A DNA stretch of 18,272 bases from DASVXQ01 sp046727955 (GCA_046727955.1 JBKPDO010000354.1:1-18272), one strand, 5' to 3'; counted from the stretch's first letter, positions 8,087 through 14,356 are shown. Notes: a model not told the origin generated them from the sequence alone. Translations and numbers: made by a program.

Positions 8087-8764
8087 TTAGTTGGCGATGC
8101 CGATGGTCTGCTTGATCGTCTCGGGTTGCTCGAGCGCGCCAAGCATCAGGTGGGCGACGTCGGCGCGGGAAACCAGCAGGCCACGGCGGAGGTTCTGGCC
8201 GTACGCCGTGCGGTAGGCGCCGGTCAGTGGCTTGTCGGTCAGCCGCGGCGGCCGGACCACGGTCCAGTCCAGACCGCTGTCCCGGAGCACGTCCTCCATC
8301 AGGGCGAGGTCGGCGTAGGGCTTGCGGAGGGCGGCTTTGGTCAATGGAGCGAGCAGGCTGCGCATAAGGAACCCGTCGCCCGGGTCGTGCTTGGGTGGCT
8401 TGGGGCGGCCGGGTGAGGGCACGGTGGCGATCGGCGCGGCGCTGACCACGACGACGCGTCGCACGCCCGTCGCCTGCATCGCCTGGACGATTGCCTGGGT
8501 GCCCCGCGACGCGATGCCGGTCTCCGACGTCGACCGTGGGCCAAGACCGGAGAGCACCGCGTCGGCCCCTTCGACTGCGGACTCGAGCGCCGCTGGGTCC
8601 GGGGCGGCCAGGTCGGCGGTGACGACGCGGACTTGCGCGGACACCTGCGCGGACAGCTTGCTTGGGTTCCGGACGACCGCGGTGACGTCGTGGCCGGCGG
8701 CGACGGCCTGCTCGAGGAGCTGGCGGCCGATGCCGCCGGTGGCTGCGAAGATCGTGAGCTTCAT
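8087..8764 (-). CDS. NAD(P)-binding oxidoreductase (atypical SDR, NmrA/YwnB-like)
   Basis: A 225-residue Rossmann protein. The nucleotide-binding segment at the N-terminus reads MKLTIFAATGGIGRQLLEQA, followed by VVRNPSKL (NADP-type basic residue) and a DLAAPDPAALESAVEGADAV segment. RPPRLTDKPLTGAYR and SRADVAHLML are typical of the atypical SDR group that includes flavin reductase-like and NmrA-like proteins. The first glycine of the usual G-x-x-G-x-x-G is Ala here. ATG 8764 is chosen because it starts the domain and has a GGAAGG site about seven bases upstream. The open frame extends to 8863 only into the intergenic region. Near residue 40 there is an SAQVSAQV duplication. It is divergent from a MarR gene, with 80 bases between starts, so MarR control is likely. 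The substrate is unknown. Confidence 0.85.
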   Translation of the reverse strand: MKLTIFAATGGIGRQLLEQAVAAGHDVTAVVRNPSKLSAQVSAQVRVVTADLAAPDPAALESAVEGADAVLSGLGPRSTSETGIASRGTQAIVQAMQATGVRRVVVVSAAPIATVPSPGRPKPPKHDPGDGFLMRSLLAPLTKAALRKPYADLALMEDVLRDSGLDWTVVRPPRLTDKPLTGAYRTAYGQNLRRGLLVSRADVAHLMLGALEQPETIKQTIGIAN

Positions 8765-8784
8765 GGCAAGCCTTCCGTCTGTAC

Positions 8785-8799
8785 GGGGAACGCTTCCCC
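8785..8799. promoter_or_regulatory. Palindrome GGGGAA-CGC-TTCCCC
   Basis: A perfect 6-bp inverted repeat with a 3-base centre, 20 bases upstream of the oxidoreductase start in the divergent region. It is a candidate operator, either for the adjacent MarR protein or for another regulator. Confidence 0.4.
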
Positions 8800-8808
8800 C
8801 GGTATCCT

Positions 8809-8827
8809 TCTTCTGTAGATCAGAAGA
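8809..8827. promoter_or_regulatory. Candidate MarR operator, 7-bp inverted repeat
   Basis: TCTTCTG (8809-8815) and CAGAAGA (8821-8827) form a perfect 7-bp inverted repeat around TAGAT. The 19-bp size and AT-rich centre fit sites bound by MarR dimers. It lies between the two divergent starts, 17 bases before the MarR ATG, so it could serve autorepression and control of the oxidoreductase. Confidence 0.55.
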
Positions 8828-8844
8828 TATGGAGACCATAGCAT

Positions 8845-9351
8845 ATGACTTCGATATCAACAAGGAATGCGGACGCGGCGGACGCGGACGCGGCGCGGCG
8901 TCGACGACGGCTGACCGCCGCGATCAAGGAGTCATTGCGCGAGCTGCGCATCCAACTGTCCCTGCTCAACCATCAGGTCGGCGCCCGCGTCGAGCTCAGG
9001 GACGTTGATCTGGACTGCCTGGACCTCATCAGCCGTTACGGTCCGCTCAGCCCCAGCGCCCTGGCCCGGCGCGCCGGGCTGCACCCCGCCACCATGACCG
9101 GCATCCTCGACCGGCTCGAACGTGCCGGCTGGGTCTCCCGCGACCGCGACCCGTCCGACCGCCGCGCGGTGGTCGTCCGGGCCCTACGGGACCGCGGCGC
9201 GGAGCTGTTCCGCCTCTACGGGGGGATGAACACCTCGATTGACCAGATCTGCGCCGGCTACGGCGACGACCAGCTCGAACTGCTCGCCGACTTCCTGCGC
9301 CGCGCCACCGACGCCGGACGGGCCGCCACCGACGAACTGGCCGGCGACTGA
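8845..9351 (+). CDS. MarR-family transcriptional regulator
   Basis: A 168-residue winged-helix protein. Residues about 50-115 carry the MarR fold: LDCLDLISRYGPLSPSALA, the recognition helix in AGLHPATMTGILDRLERAGW and the wing VSRDRDPSDRRAVVVRAL with its conserved D-x-R-DRR pattern. The flanking helices would form the dimer interface. The N-terminus is low complexity (NADAADADAARRRRR), encoded by short repeats of GCGGAC. ATG 8845 is preceded by GGAG at 8831-8834. It is divergent from the oxidoreductase gene and probably represses it and itself through the palindrome at 8809-8827 (inference). The ligand is unknown. Confidence 0.92.
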   Translation: MTSISTRNADAADADAARRRRRLTAAIKESLRELRIQLSLLNHQVGARVELRDVDLDCLDLISRYGPLSPSALARRAGLHPATMTGILDRLERAGWVSRDRDPSDRRAVVVRALRDRGAELFRLYGGMNTSIDQICAGYGDDQLELLADFLRRATDAGRAATDELAGD

Positions 9352-9563
9352 GGCAACAGCCACGCCAAAGTGTGATCGTGCAATTGTGCGAGCTGATCTC
9401 CTGCTTTGCGTAGAACTACTGAACTCGCCTCGAGCGAGGCTACCCTGGCGGATTGTGGGTAGGGACCACCCCGCACGCCCCCTGACGTCCCGCTGGGGGA
9501 GGAACGCGGCCGACCCGGCCCCGCCTCTTCTGGCCTCGGCGCGACAAGGGCAAGGCGTTGCGA

Positions 9564-9600
9564 GCGAGCCGGTCGGGCCACCCCCGGCCGGCCGGCTCGC
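9564..9600 (-). terminator. Strong GC hairpin after the methyltransferase gene
   Basis: GCGAGCCGG (9564-9572) and CCGGCTCGC (9592-9600) pair perfectly over 9 bp, and the enclosed bases can pair further (GGCC with GGCC). It begins 12 bases past the minus-strand stop at 9613. There is no U-tract, which is common for actinomycete terminators. The rest of the convergent 9352-9612 gap shows nothing else convincing. Confidence 0.55.
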
Positions 9601-9612
9601 CTCGAGGCGGAG

Positions 9613-10431
9613 CTATGGCTTCCTGCCCACGCCGCCGAACGCGTCCACCTCAGCGGGGAGGCCACCGCTGACGTCGGCGGGATCGGGCCGCCACCGCGGA
9701 CACGACACCACCCCGGGCTCCACCAGCTCCAGACCCTCGAAGAAGCCGGCGATCTGCTCGGGGCTGCGGAGGTAGTAGGGAACCGCGCCGCTCTGGTTGT
9801 AGCGCTCCTGGGCCTCTACGCCCGCCGGATTGGTATTGCTCCCGTCGTAGAGCGTCAGGTAACTGCCGGACGGCAAGGGATCCAGCAGCCGCTTCACGAT
9901 CGACCGCGCCTCGTCGTCGGTAACGTGCCCCATGATCCCCATCAGCATCAGCGCGACCGGGCGGCTCAGGTCAAGCGTCTCGCCCGCGCCCCGCAGGATC
10001 TCGCCGGGGTCGTGCAGGTCCGCGTCGATGTAGTTGGTCGCGCCCTCGGGGCTGCTGGTGAGCAGGGCGCGGGCGTGCACCAGCACCACGGGGTCGTTGT
10101 CGACGTAGACGATGCGAGAATCCGGAGCGACCCGCTGGGCCACCTCGTGGGTGTTGTCGGCGGTGGGCAGGCCGGTGCCGACGTCCAGGAACTGACGGAT
10201 GCCCGCCTCACCGGCCAGGTACCGGACGGCGCGGGTGAGGAACCGCCGGGCGGCGCGAGTGACGTCGACGATGCCGGGGAAGGCCTCGCGGAACTGGTCA
10301 CCGGCCGCCCGGTCGACGGGGTAGTTGTCCTTTCCGCCCAGCCAGTAGTTCCAGATCCTGGCCGAGTGCGGCACGCTGGTGTCGATCGTGGGCGGCGGCT
10401 GCTGGCCCGGAGCTGGGGGGATCGAGGTCAC
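9613..10431 (-). CDS. SAM-dependent methyltransferase, DUF574 (Methyltransf_19) family
   Basis: A 272-residue protein of a family abundant in Actinomycetota and of unknown substrate. The diagnostic ARIWNYWLGGKDNYPVDR segment lies at 24-41. SAM-binding motif I FLDVGTGLPT is at 81-90, the acidic end of strand 2 is VYVDNDP, and VALMLMGIMGHV and YLTLYDGS follow. The C-terminal SPEQIAGFFEGLELVEPGVV and WRPD are also family-like. The GTG at 10431 is chosen over the upstream GTG at 10491 because AAGGAG (10441-10446, minus strand) lies 9 bases before it; the upstream start has no such site. It is monocistronic, with convergent or divergent neighbours on both sides. Confidence 0.93.
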   Translation of the reverse strand: MTSIPPAPGQQPPPTIDTSVPHSARIWNYWLGGKDNYPVDRAAGDQFREAFPGIVDVTRAARRFLTRAVRYLAGEAGIRQFLDVGTGLPTADNTHEVAQRVAPDSRIVYVDNDPVVLVHARALLTSSPEGATNYIDADLHDPGEILRGAGETLDLSRPVALMLMGIMGHVTDDEARSIVKRLLDPLPSGSYLTLYDGSNTNPAGVEAQERYNQSGAVPYYLRSPEQIAGFFEGLELVEPGVVSCPRWRPDPADVSGGLPAEVDAFGGVGRKP

Positions 10432-10752
10432 GGCGGGCGTCTCCTTGGTGGGGCTGGACTGCGGGTCATACCCAACCGTAGACGTGCGCACCCGTCAACC
10501 GCTGGCCACAGCCGCTCCACTGCCTCCAGGCGCCATCGATGCGTCAAACCGAGCGCGTCGCAGCCGTTAGGGATCGCCGCACAGCAAGGTTCCTCACAGC
10601 ACGAACCCACGCAGGTCCGTCACGTTCACCCCGGCAAGGTTGTCGAGCGGAGACCCTTAGTGTGGTGGCAGCCTGCCGATATCCTTTGGTGGACGGTCGT
10701 CGGCACGTTGCGGGGGCCGGGTGGGCGGACCCGCCGAGCGAAGGGAGCGCCG
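10432..10752. other. Divergent intergenic region, methyltransferase (-) / ligase (+)
   Basis: About 321 bases with no credible gene. It contains the methyltransferase Shine-Dalgarno (AAGGAG, 10441-10446, minus) and a minus-strand TTGACG (10493-10498). A TATGAC lies 22 bases beyond that hexamer, too wide for a confident promoter. There is a short 5-bp inverted repeat at 10718-10733 just before the ligase Shine-Dalgarno. I see no clear plus-strand promoter. Confidence 0.5.
10741..10747 (+). promoter_or_regulatory. Shine-Dalgarno of the LigB-like ligase
   Basis: AAGGGAG at 10741-10747, five bases before GTG 10753. It decides this start over the long upstream in-frame extension, which lies antisense to the methyltransferase gene and lacks ligase similarity. 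Confidence 0.75.
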
Positions 10753-12513
10753 GTGCAGTACGAGATCGTCGCCGCCGCGTATCGAGACCTGGAGCAGGCC
10801 ACCGCGCGCCTGGAGCTGATCGACCGCCTCGCCGGGCTGTTCAGGCAGACGCCAACCCCACTGCTGCCCACGGTGGCGCTGCTGTGCCAGGGCCAGATCG
10901 CGCCCGACTTCGCCGGCGTCGAGATCGGCCTGGCCGAGCGCATGGCCGCCAGGGCGGTGGCCCAGGCCGTGGGCGTGACCGGGGAGCAGGTGCTGGCCAG
11001 CGCCCGCGAGGTCGGTGATCTGGGCCTGGCGACCGAGAGCCTGCTGGCCGCCGAGGCCGGCTCGCGGCCGGCGACCCTCGAGGTCGGGATGGTCTTCGAC
11101 ACCCTGCACCAGATCGCCGCGGCGGAGGGGACGGGCTCGCAGGCCCGCAAGCTGGACCTGCTGGCGGGGCTGCTGGCGCAGGCCACCCCGCTGGAGGCCC
11201 GCTACCTGATCCGCACGTGCACCGGCACGCTTCGGCTCGGGATCGGGACCGCGACCATCCTCGACGCGCTCGCGGCGGTCTACGCCGGCGGCCGCAAGGC
11301 CCGTCCGGTGCTCGAGCGCGCCTACAACATCTGCTCCGATCTGGGCCTGGTCGCCTCGACCCTGGCCGCCGGCGGGCTGGCCGCCGTGGAGGGGATCCAG
11401 GTGCGGCCGGGCAACCCGGTGCGGCCCATGCTCGCCCAGCGGCTCTCCACCCCGGAGGAGGTGCTGGCCAGGCTGGGTGGGACCTGCGCGGCCGAGTACA
11501 AGTACGACGGCATCCGGGTACAGGTCCACCGCACCGGCGACGGGCAACTGGAGCTGTACACCCGCCGTCTGGAGCGCGTCTCGACCCAGTTCCCCGACGT
11601 GATGGAGCTGCTCAGGGTCGGGCTGGGCGCCAGTGAGGCGATCCTCGAGGGTGAGGTGGTCGCCTTCGACCCGGCCAGCGGCGAGCTGCGCCCGTTCCAG
11701 GACGTGATGTACCGGCGCCGCAAGTACGGCATCGCCGAGGCGGTGACCGAGGTGCCGGTGAGCATGTTCTGCTTCGATCTGCTGTACGCCGACGGCCAGG
11801 ACCTCACCCGCCTGCCGTACCTGGAGCGGCGGGCGCGGCTGGAGCAGGCGATCACGCTGTCGGAGCAACTGCGCTTGACCAGCGCCAAGGAGATCAGCGA
11901 GGTCGACGCGCTGGAGGCGTGGTTCGAGCAGGCGGTGGCCGACGGTTGCGAGGGGCTGCTGTGCAAGTCGCTGGACCCGGACGCCGGCTACCGCGCCGGC
12001 GCGCGCGGCTGGCAGTGGATCAAGCTCAAGCGGGAATACCGCACCGAGCTGAGCGACACCCTGGACTTGGCGGTGGTGGGAGCGCTGTACGGGCGGGGCC
12101 GCCGCGCCGGCATCTACGGGGCGCTGCTGCTGGCCGCCTATGACCCCGCCGCTGACGTGTTCCAGACGGTGTGCAAGTGCGGCACGGGGTTCAGTGACGC
12201 CGACCTGGCCGCGCTGCCCGCGCGGCTGGCGCCGCTGGCGCGTCCCGAGCGGCCCGCGCGTGTCGATGCTCGCCGCACCGCCGACGTGTGGTTCGAGCCC
12301 GCCCTGGTGGTGGAGGTGCTCGGCGCCGAGCTGATCCCGTCGCCCACCCACACCGCAGGATGGGGCGTCGTCGCGCCGGATGCCGGCCTGGCGCTGCGCT
12401 TCCCGCGCTTCACCGGCCGCTGGCGCGACGACAAGGCGGCGGAGGACGCGACCACTGTCGACGAGGTCGTAGAGATGTACCGATCCGCCCGGCGAGCACC
12501 AACCGGCGCATGA
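10753..12513 (+). CDS. ATP-dependent DNA ligase, archaeal/LigB type
   Basis: A 586-residue ligase with the three-domain layout of archaeal and eukaryotic DNA ligase I. An all-helical DNA-binding domain spans about 1-215 (ARYLIRTCTGTLRLGIGTATILDAL near its end). The adenylation domain has motif I AEYKYDGIRVQVH with nucleophile K250, then LYTRRLERVSTQFPD, ILEGEVVAFD, CFDLLYADGQDL, EGLLCKSL and WIKLKREY. A C-terminal OB domain follows. Length matches archaeal enzymes (about 560-600) and exceeds mycobacterial LigB (about 507). It seals nicks using ATP, whereas bacterial replication normally uses NAD-dependent LigA, so this is likely a repair ligase. Its TGA overlaps the ATG of the 5'-nuclease gene, giving an operon. 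It is the second ATP ligase in this window. Confidence 0.95.
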   Translation: MQYEIVAAAYRDLEQATARLELIDRLAGLFRQTPTPLLPTVALLCQGQIAPDFAGVEIGLAERMAARAVAQAVGVTGEQVLASAREVGDLGLATESLLAAEAGSRPATLEVGMVFDTLHQIAAAEGTGSQARKLDLLAGLLAQATPLEARYLIRTCTGTLRLGIGTATILDALAAVYAGGRKARPVLERAYNICSDLGLVASTLAAGGLAAVEGIQVRPGNPVRPMLAQRLSTPEEVLARLGGTCAAEYKYDGIRVQVHRTGDGQLELYTRRLERVSTQFPDVMELLRVGLGASEAILEGEVVAFDPASGELRPFQDVMYRRRKYGIAEAVTEVPVSMFCFDLLYADGQDLTRLPYLERRARLEQAITLSEQLRLTSAKEISEVDALEAWFEQAVADGCEGLLCKSLDPDAGYRAGARGWQWIKLKREYRTELSDTLDLAVVGALYGRGRRAGIYGALLLAAYDPAADVFQTVCKCGTGFSDADLAALPARLAPLARPERPARVDARRTADVWFEPALVVEVLGAELIPSPTHTAGWGVVAPDAGLALRFPRFTGRWRDDKAAEDATTVDEVVEMYRSARRAPTGA

Positions 12514-13478
12514 GCGCAGCCACCGATAGGGGGACGAAGCCCGTGACGCTGATGCTGCTCGACTCGGCCAGCCTGTACTTTCGGGCCTTCTACGGGGTGA
12601 AGGCCGCGATGCCCGCGCCGGACGGCACGCCGACCAACGCCGTCCGCGGGTTCCTCGACATGGTGTCGACGCTGATCACACGGTTTCGCCCCAGCGACAT
12701 GGTGGCCTGCGTCGATCAGGACTGGCGCCCGGCCTGGCGGGTCGAGCTGATCCCCTCCTACAAGACGCACCGGCTCGCCGAGTCCGACGACCCGGCGCCG
12801 CTGGGGGGCGCGCCCCCTGGCGAGGCGGAGCCGCCTGGGCTGGCCGAGCAGGTCCCGATCATCTTCGACGCGCTCGCCGCCCTCGGCATCGCCACCCTGG
12901 GAGCCCCCGAGCACGAGGCCGACGACGTGATCGCAACGCTCGCCGAGCGCGCCACGATGCCGGTCGACGTCGTCACGGGCGACCGCGATCTGTTCCAGCT
13001 CATCGACGACGCCCGCAGCGTCCGTGTGCTGTATACCGGCCGTGGCGTCGCCAAGCTGGAGATCATCGACGGCGCCGCGCTCGAGGCGCGTTACGGCATC
13101 GCCCCCGCGCAATACGCTGACTTCGCCACGCTCCGGGGAGACCCCAGTGACGGCCTGCCCGGGGTCCCGGGGATCGGCGAGAAGACCGCCGCCGGCCTGC
13201 TCACCGAGTTCGGCACGCTGGAGGCGCTCCTGGAGGCGGCCGCACGGGGCGATCGCCGCCTGGTCCAGGTGAGAGGCAAGATCAACGCGGCCAGGGAATA
13301 CCTCACCCGGGCGCCGAAGGTCGTGCGGACGGCCCGGACGCTGACGCTGCCCGCAGTGGACACCGCGCTGGGGCACACAGCGCCAGACGGCGCAAAGCTC
13401 ACCGAGCTGGGAACCAGGTGGGGCATCGGCAACGCGCTCGACCGCGCCACCACCGCGCTCAGCCTCGCGGGCACCTGA
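12510..13478 (+). CDS. Stand-alone 5'-3' exonuclease / flap nuclease (PolA N-domain family)
   Basis: A 322-residue protein matching the 5'-nuclease domain of DNA polymerase I without a polymerase domain. Metal-binding residues are visible: D18 in LMLLDSASLYFRAF, D69 in ACVDQD, the E136/D138/D139 cluster in EHEADDV, D158/D160 in TGDRDLFQL, and D211/D214 in LRGDPSDGLPG. A helix-hairpin-helix GVPGIGEKTAAGLL follows at about 217-231. ATG 12510 overlaps the ligase stop (ATGA). A GTG at 12543 has a better Shine-Dalgarno (AGGGGGA near 12528), so the true start may be 11 codons later. With the adjacent ligase it would remove 5' flaps or RNA and seal the nick. The gene ends in a tandem CNCCTGAG repeat giving stops in all frames. 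Confidence 0.93.
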   Translation: MSAATDRGTKPVTLMLLDSASLYFRAFYGVKAAMPAPDGTPTNAVRGFLDMVSTLITRFRPSDMVACVDQDWRPAWRVELIPSYKTHRLAESDDPAPLGGAPPGEAEPPGLAEQVPIIFDALAALGIATLGAPEHEADDVIATLAERATMPVDVVTGDRDLFQLIDDARSVRVLYTGRGVAKLEIIDGAALEARYGIAPAQYADFATLRGDPSDGLPGVPGIGEKTAAGLLTEFGTLEALLEAAARGDRRLVQVRGKINAAREYLTRAPKVVRTARTLTLPAVDTALGHTAPDGAKLTELGTRWGIGNALDRATTALSLAGT

Positions 13479-13495
13479 GCGCCTGAGCACCTGAG
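13472..13495 (+). repeat. Three 8-bp tandem repeats C(A/G)CCTGAG at the gene end
   Basis: CACCTGAG, CGCCTGAG and CACCTGAG adjoin at 13472-13479, 13480-13487 and 13488-13495. Because the period is 8, the TGA codons at 13476, 13484 and 13492 fall in three different frames, so every plus-strand frame is closed here. Confidence 0.7.
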
Positions 13496-13526
13496 TCGCC
13501 ATCTACGCGACCCTGGAGGCGGGCGG

Positions 13527-14021
13527 CTACAGCGACCGGAGGGTGCGCTCCGCGCGGTGGCGGTCGAACAGGCCGAGCAGCCGCCCCTCAGGGTCGGTGA
13601 CCAGGACCTGCCTGACCCCCACGTCGCTCATGCGCTCGACCAGCGGTTCGACCTGCTCGTTGGCACGGACGGTAGGCGGCCCGGCACGCATCGCCTCCTC
13701 CGCGGTGGCGCCGCTCTGAGCGGCGCGGCGCATGGCGCCCCTGTCACGGAGGTACAGCGTCCCCATCACCACGCTGACCTCGTTGACCACCACGCACAGG
13801 CGATCATCGCCGTCGGGCAGGCGGCGCAGGACGTCGTCGAGGGACTCACTCAGCCCGCAGGTGGGCACCTGCCGGTCCGCTATGTCGCCCGCCTGCGGGA
13901 TGTCGGCGGACTCGCCCTCGCGCGGCAGGCCCGCGGCGGTCCAGTCGGATTTCCCGGGGGCGTAGTTGTAGACCTCGGCGAAGCCGAGCTGCTCGAGCCG
14001 CCACGCGGCTCGTGGGCTCAT
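13527..14021 (-). CDS. Rhodanese-CBS protein, downstream part (after the in-frame TGA)
   Basis: The 3' part of a gene that starts at 14234. In the same frame as the upstream part, it begins MSPRAAWRLEQLGFAEVYNY, the second half of a rhodanese domain including the R of the C-x4-R loop, and ends that domain at about SDWTAAGLPREGE. Two CBS motifs follow: about 52-95 (VPTCGLSESLDDVLRRL through VVMGTLYL) and 110-160 (PTVRANEQVEPLVERM through RLLGLFDRHRA). CBS pairs usually bind adenine nucleotides. ATG 14021 could serve as an independent start, but half a rhodanese domain would not fold, so this reads as the continuation of 14025-14234. The frame is undamaged over 164 codons, which argues against an old pseudogene. 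It is convergent with the nuclease gene. Confidence 0.75.
   Translation of the reverse strand: MSPRAAWRLEQLGFAEVYNYAPGKSDWTAAGLPREGESADIPQAGDIADRQVPTCGLSESLDDVLRRLPDGDDRLCVVVNEVSVVMGTLYLRDRGAMRRAAQSGATAEEAMRAGPPTVRANEQVEPLVERMSDVGVRQVLVTDPEGRLLGLFDRHRAERTLRSL
13995..14019 (-). ncRNA. SECIS-like hairpin just downstream of the TGA (candidate)
   Basis: On the minus strand, starting 5 bases after the TGA, GAGC then CCACG pair with CGTGG then GCTC, giving 9 bp with a 2-base bulge (CG) on the 3' side and a 5-base loop AGCCG. Bacterial SECIS elements are short stem-loops right after UGA with a G among the first two loop bases; the loop has G in second place. The loop begins 14 bases after the UGA, slightly closer than most described cases. 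GC-rich coding DNA forms such stems by chance, so this alone proves little. Confidence 0.3.
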
Positions 14022-14024
14022 GTC

Positions 14025-14027
14025 TCA
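14025..14027 (-). other. In-frame TGA at the expected catalytic Cys codon
   Basis: Plus-strand TCA at 14025-14027. The open frames before and after are in the same phase with no insertion or deletion. A single change TGC or TGT to TGA would explain it, as would UGA decoding as selenocysteine. The genome as a whole does not reassign UGA, since nearly all neighbouring genes end in TGA. Confidence 0.85.
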
Positions 14028-14234
14028 AAGGAAGTCGGTGCTGTAGACGATCACCGGCTTGGCGCGGTCCAGGCGCCGGGGCGCGACCCGGTCCAGGTCA
14101 CGCAGCCAGACGTTTACCGCGCCCGGGAGGTGCTCGTAGGCGTACTCCTCCTCGGGGAGCACCTCGACGAGCTGCGCGCCGCGCTCCACGAGCCGGCCGA
14201 CCTCGAGCCGGTCGATCAGTCGTGTGGGCATCAT
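14025..14234 (-). CDS. Rhodanese-CBS protein, upstream part ending at in-frame TGA
   Basis: Codons for the first half of a rhodanese domain: LIDRLEVGRLVERGAQLVEV, then LPEEEYAYEHLPGAVNVWL (the E-Y-x-x-EHLPGA motif), then KPVIVYSTDFL and TGA. The next in-frame codons, GAC ATG AGC CCA CGA, give DMSPR. Homologues as I recall them read C-D-(L/M)-S-P-R-A-A-W-R, so TGA stands where the catalytic Cys of the C-x4-R loop belongs. Rhodaneses move sulfane sulfur through a persulfide on that Cys. The start is ATG 14234 or the adjoining ATG 14231, with GGGAGG at 3 or 6 bases. Read-through would give one protein of about 235 residues. Whether this is a pseudogene, a sequencing error or a selenoprotein is open. 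Confidence 0.75.
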   Translation of the reverse strand: MMPTRLIDRLEVGRLVERGAQLVEVLPEEEYAYEHLPGAVNVWLRDLDRVAPRRLDRAKPVIVYSTDFL

Positions 14235-14316
14235 CGTCCTCCCAACGTCCTCCTCACGTCCTCCTCACGTCCTCCTCACGTCCTCCTGAACGTCCCCCGG
14301 CGTCCTTCCATCGTCC
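14235..14316. repeat. Phased 11-bp repeat array upstream of the rhodanese gene
   Basis: Three exact copies of ACGTCCTCCTC (14245-14255, 14256-14266, 14267-14277) and a fourth with one mismatch (14278-14288) sit in a longer degenerate array. The core CGTCC occurs eight times, starting at 14235, 14246, 14257, 14268, 14279, 14291, 14301 and 14312, that is every 10-12 bases. On the minus strand each unit reads GAGGAGGACGT, resembling a Shine-Dalgarno, and the array runs right up to the ATG at 14234. The rest of the gap to lldD (14317-14450) holds an 8-bp palindrome GTGTACAC at 14349-14356 and the lldD ribosome-binding site. Confidence 0.85.
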
Positions 14317-14348
14317 ACCAGCGGAGCCGATTTGGGGGGATTGGTTTT

Positions 14349-14356
14349 GTGTACAC
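14349..14356. promoter_or_regulatory. Palindrome GTGTACAC upstream of lldD
   Basis: A perfect 8-bp palindrome after an unusually T-rich stretch, about 95 bases before the lldD start. It is a possible operator half-site core. It does not match the TNGTNNNACNA pattern of LldR-type GntR regulators. Confidence 0.25.

Noticed and set aside
9258..9665. 135-codon minus-strand frame spanning the MarR/methyltransferase gap
   Set aside because: It overlaps both flanking genes and is Ser/Ala/Arg-rich with no similarity I can see.
10657..12351. 564-codon minus-strand frame opposite the LigB-like ligase
   Set aside because: Antisense shadow; the plus strand has all ligase motifs in order.
12138..13502. 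454-codon minus-strand frame opposite the 5'-nuclease
   Set aside because: Shadow; no motif, while the plus strand carries the full metal-binding set.
13527..14234. Frameshift explanation for the broken rhodanese
   Set aside because: Both parts are in the same minus-strand phase and adjoin at one stop codon, so no insertion or deletion is needed.
14245..14288. CRISPR array
   Set aside because: Units are 11 bp and directly adjoining with no spacers, and no cas gene is present.
14349..14356. GTGTACAC as an LldR (GntR-type) operator
   Set aside because: The spacing does not fit TNGTNNNACNA; kept only as a weak unexplained palindrome.
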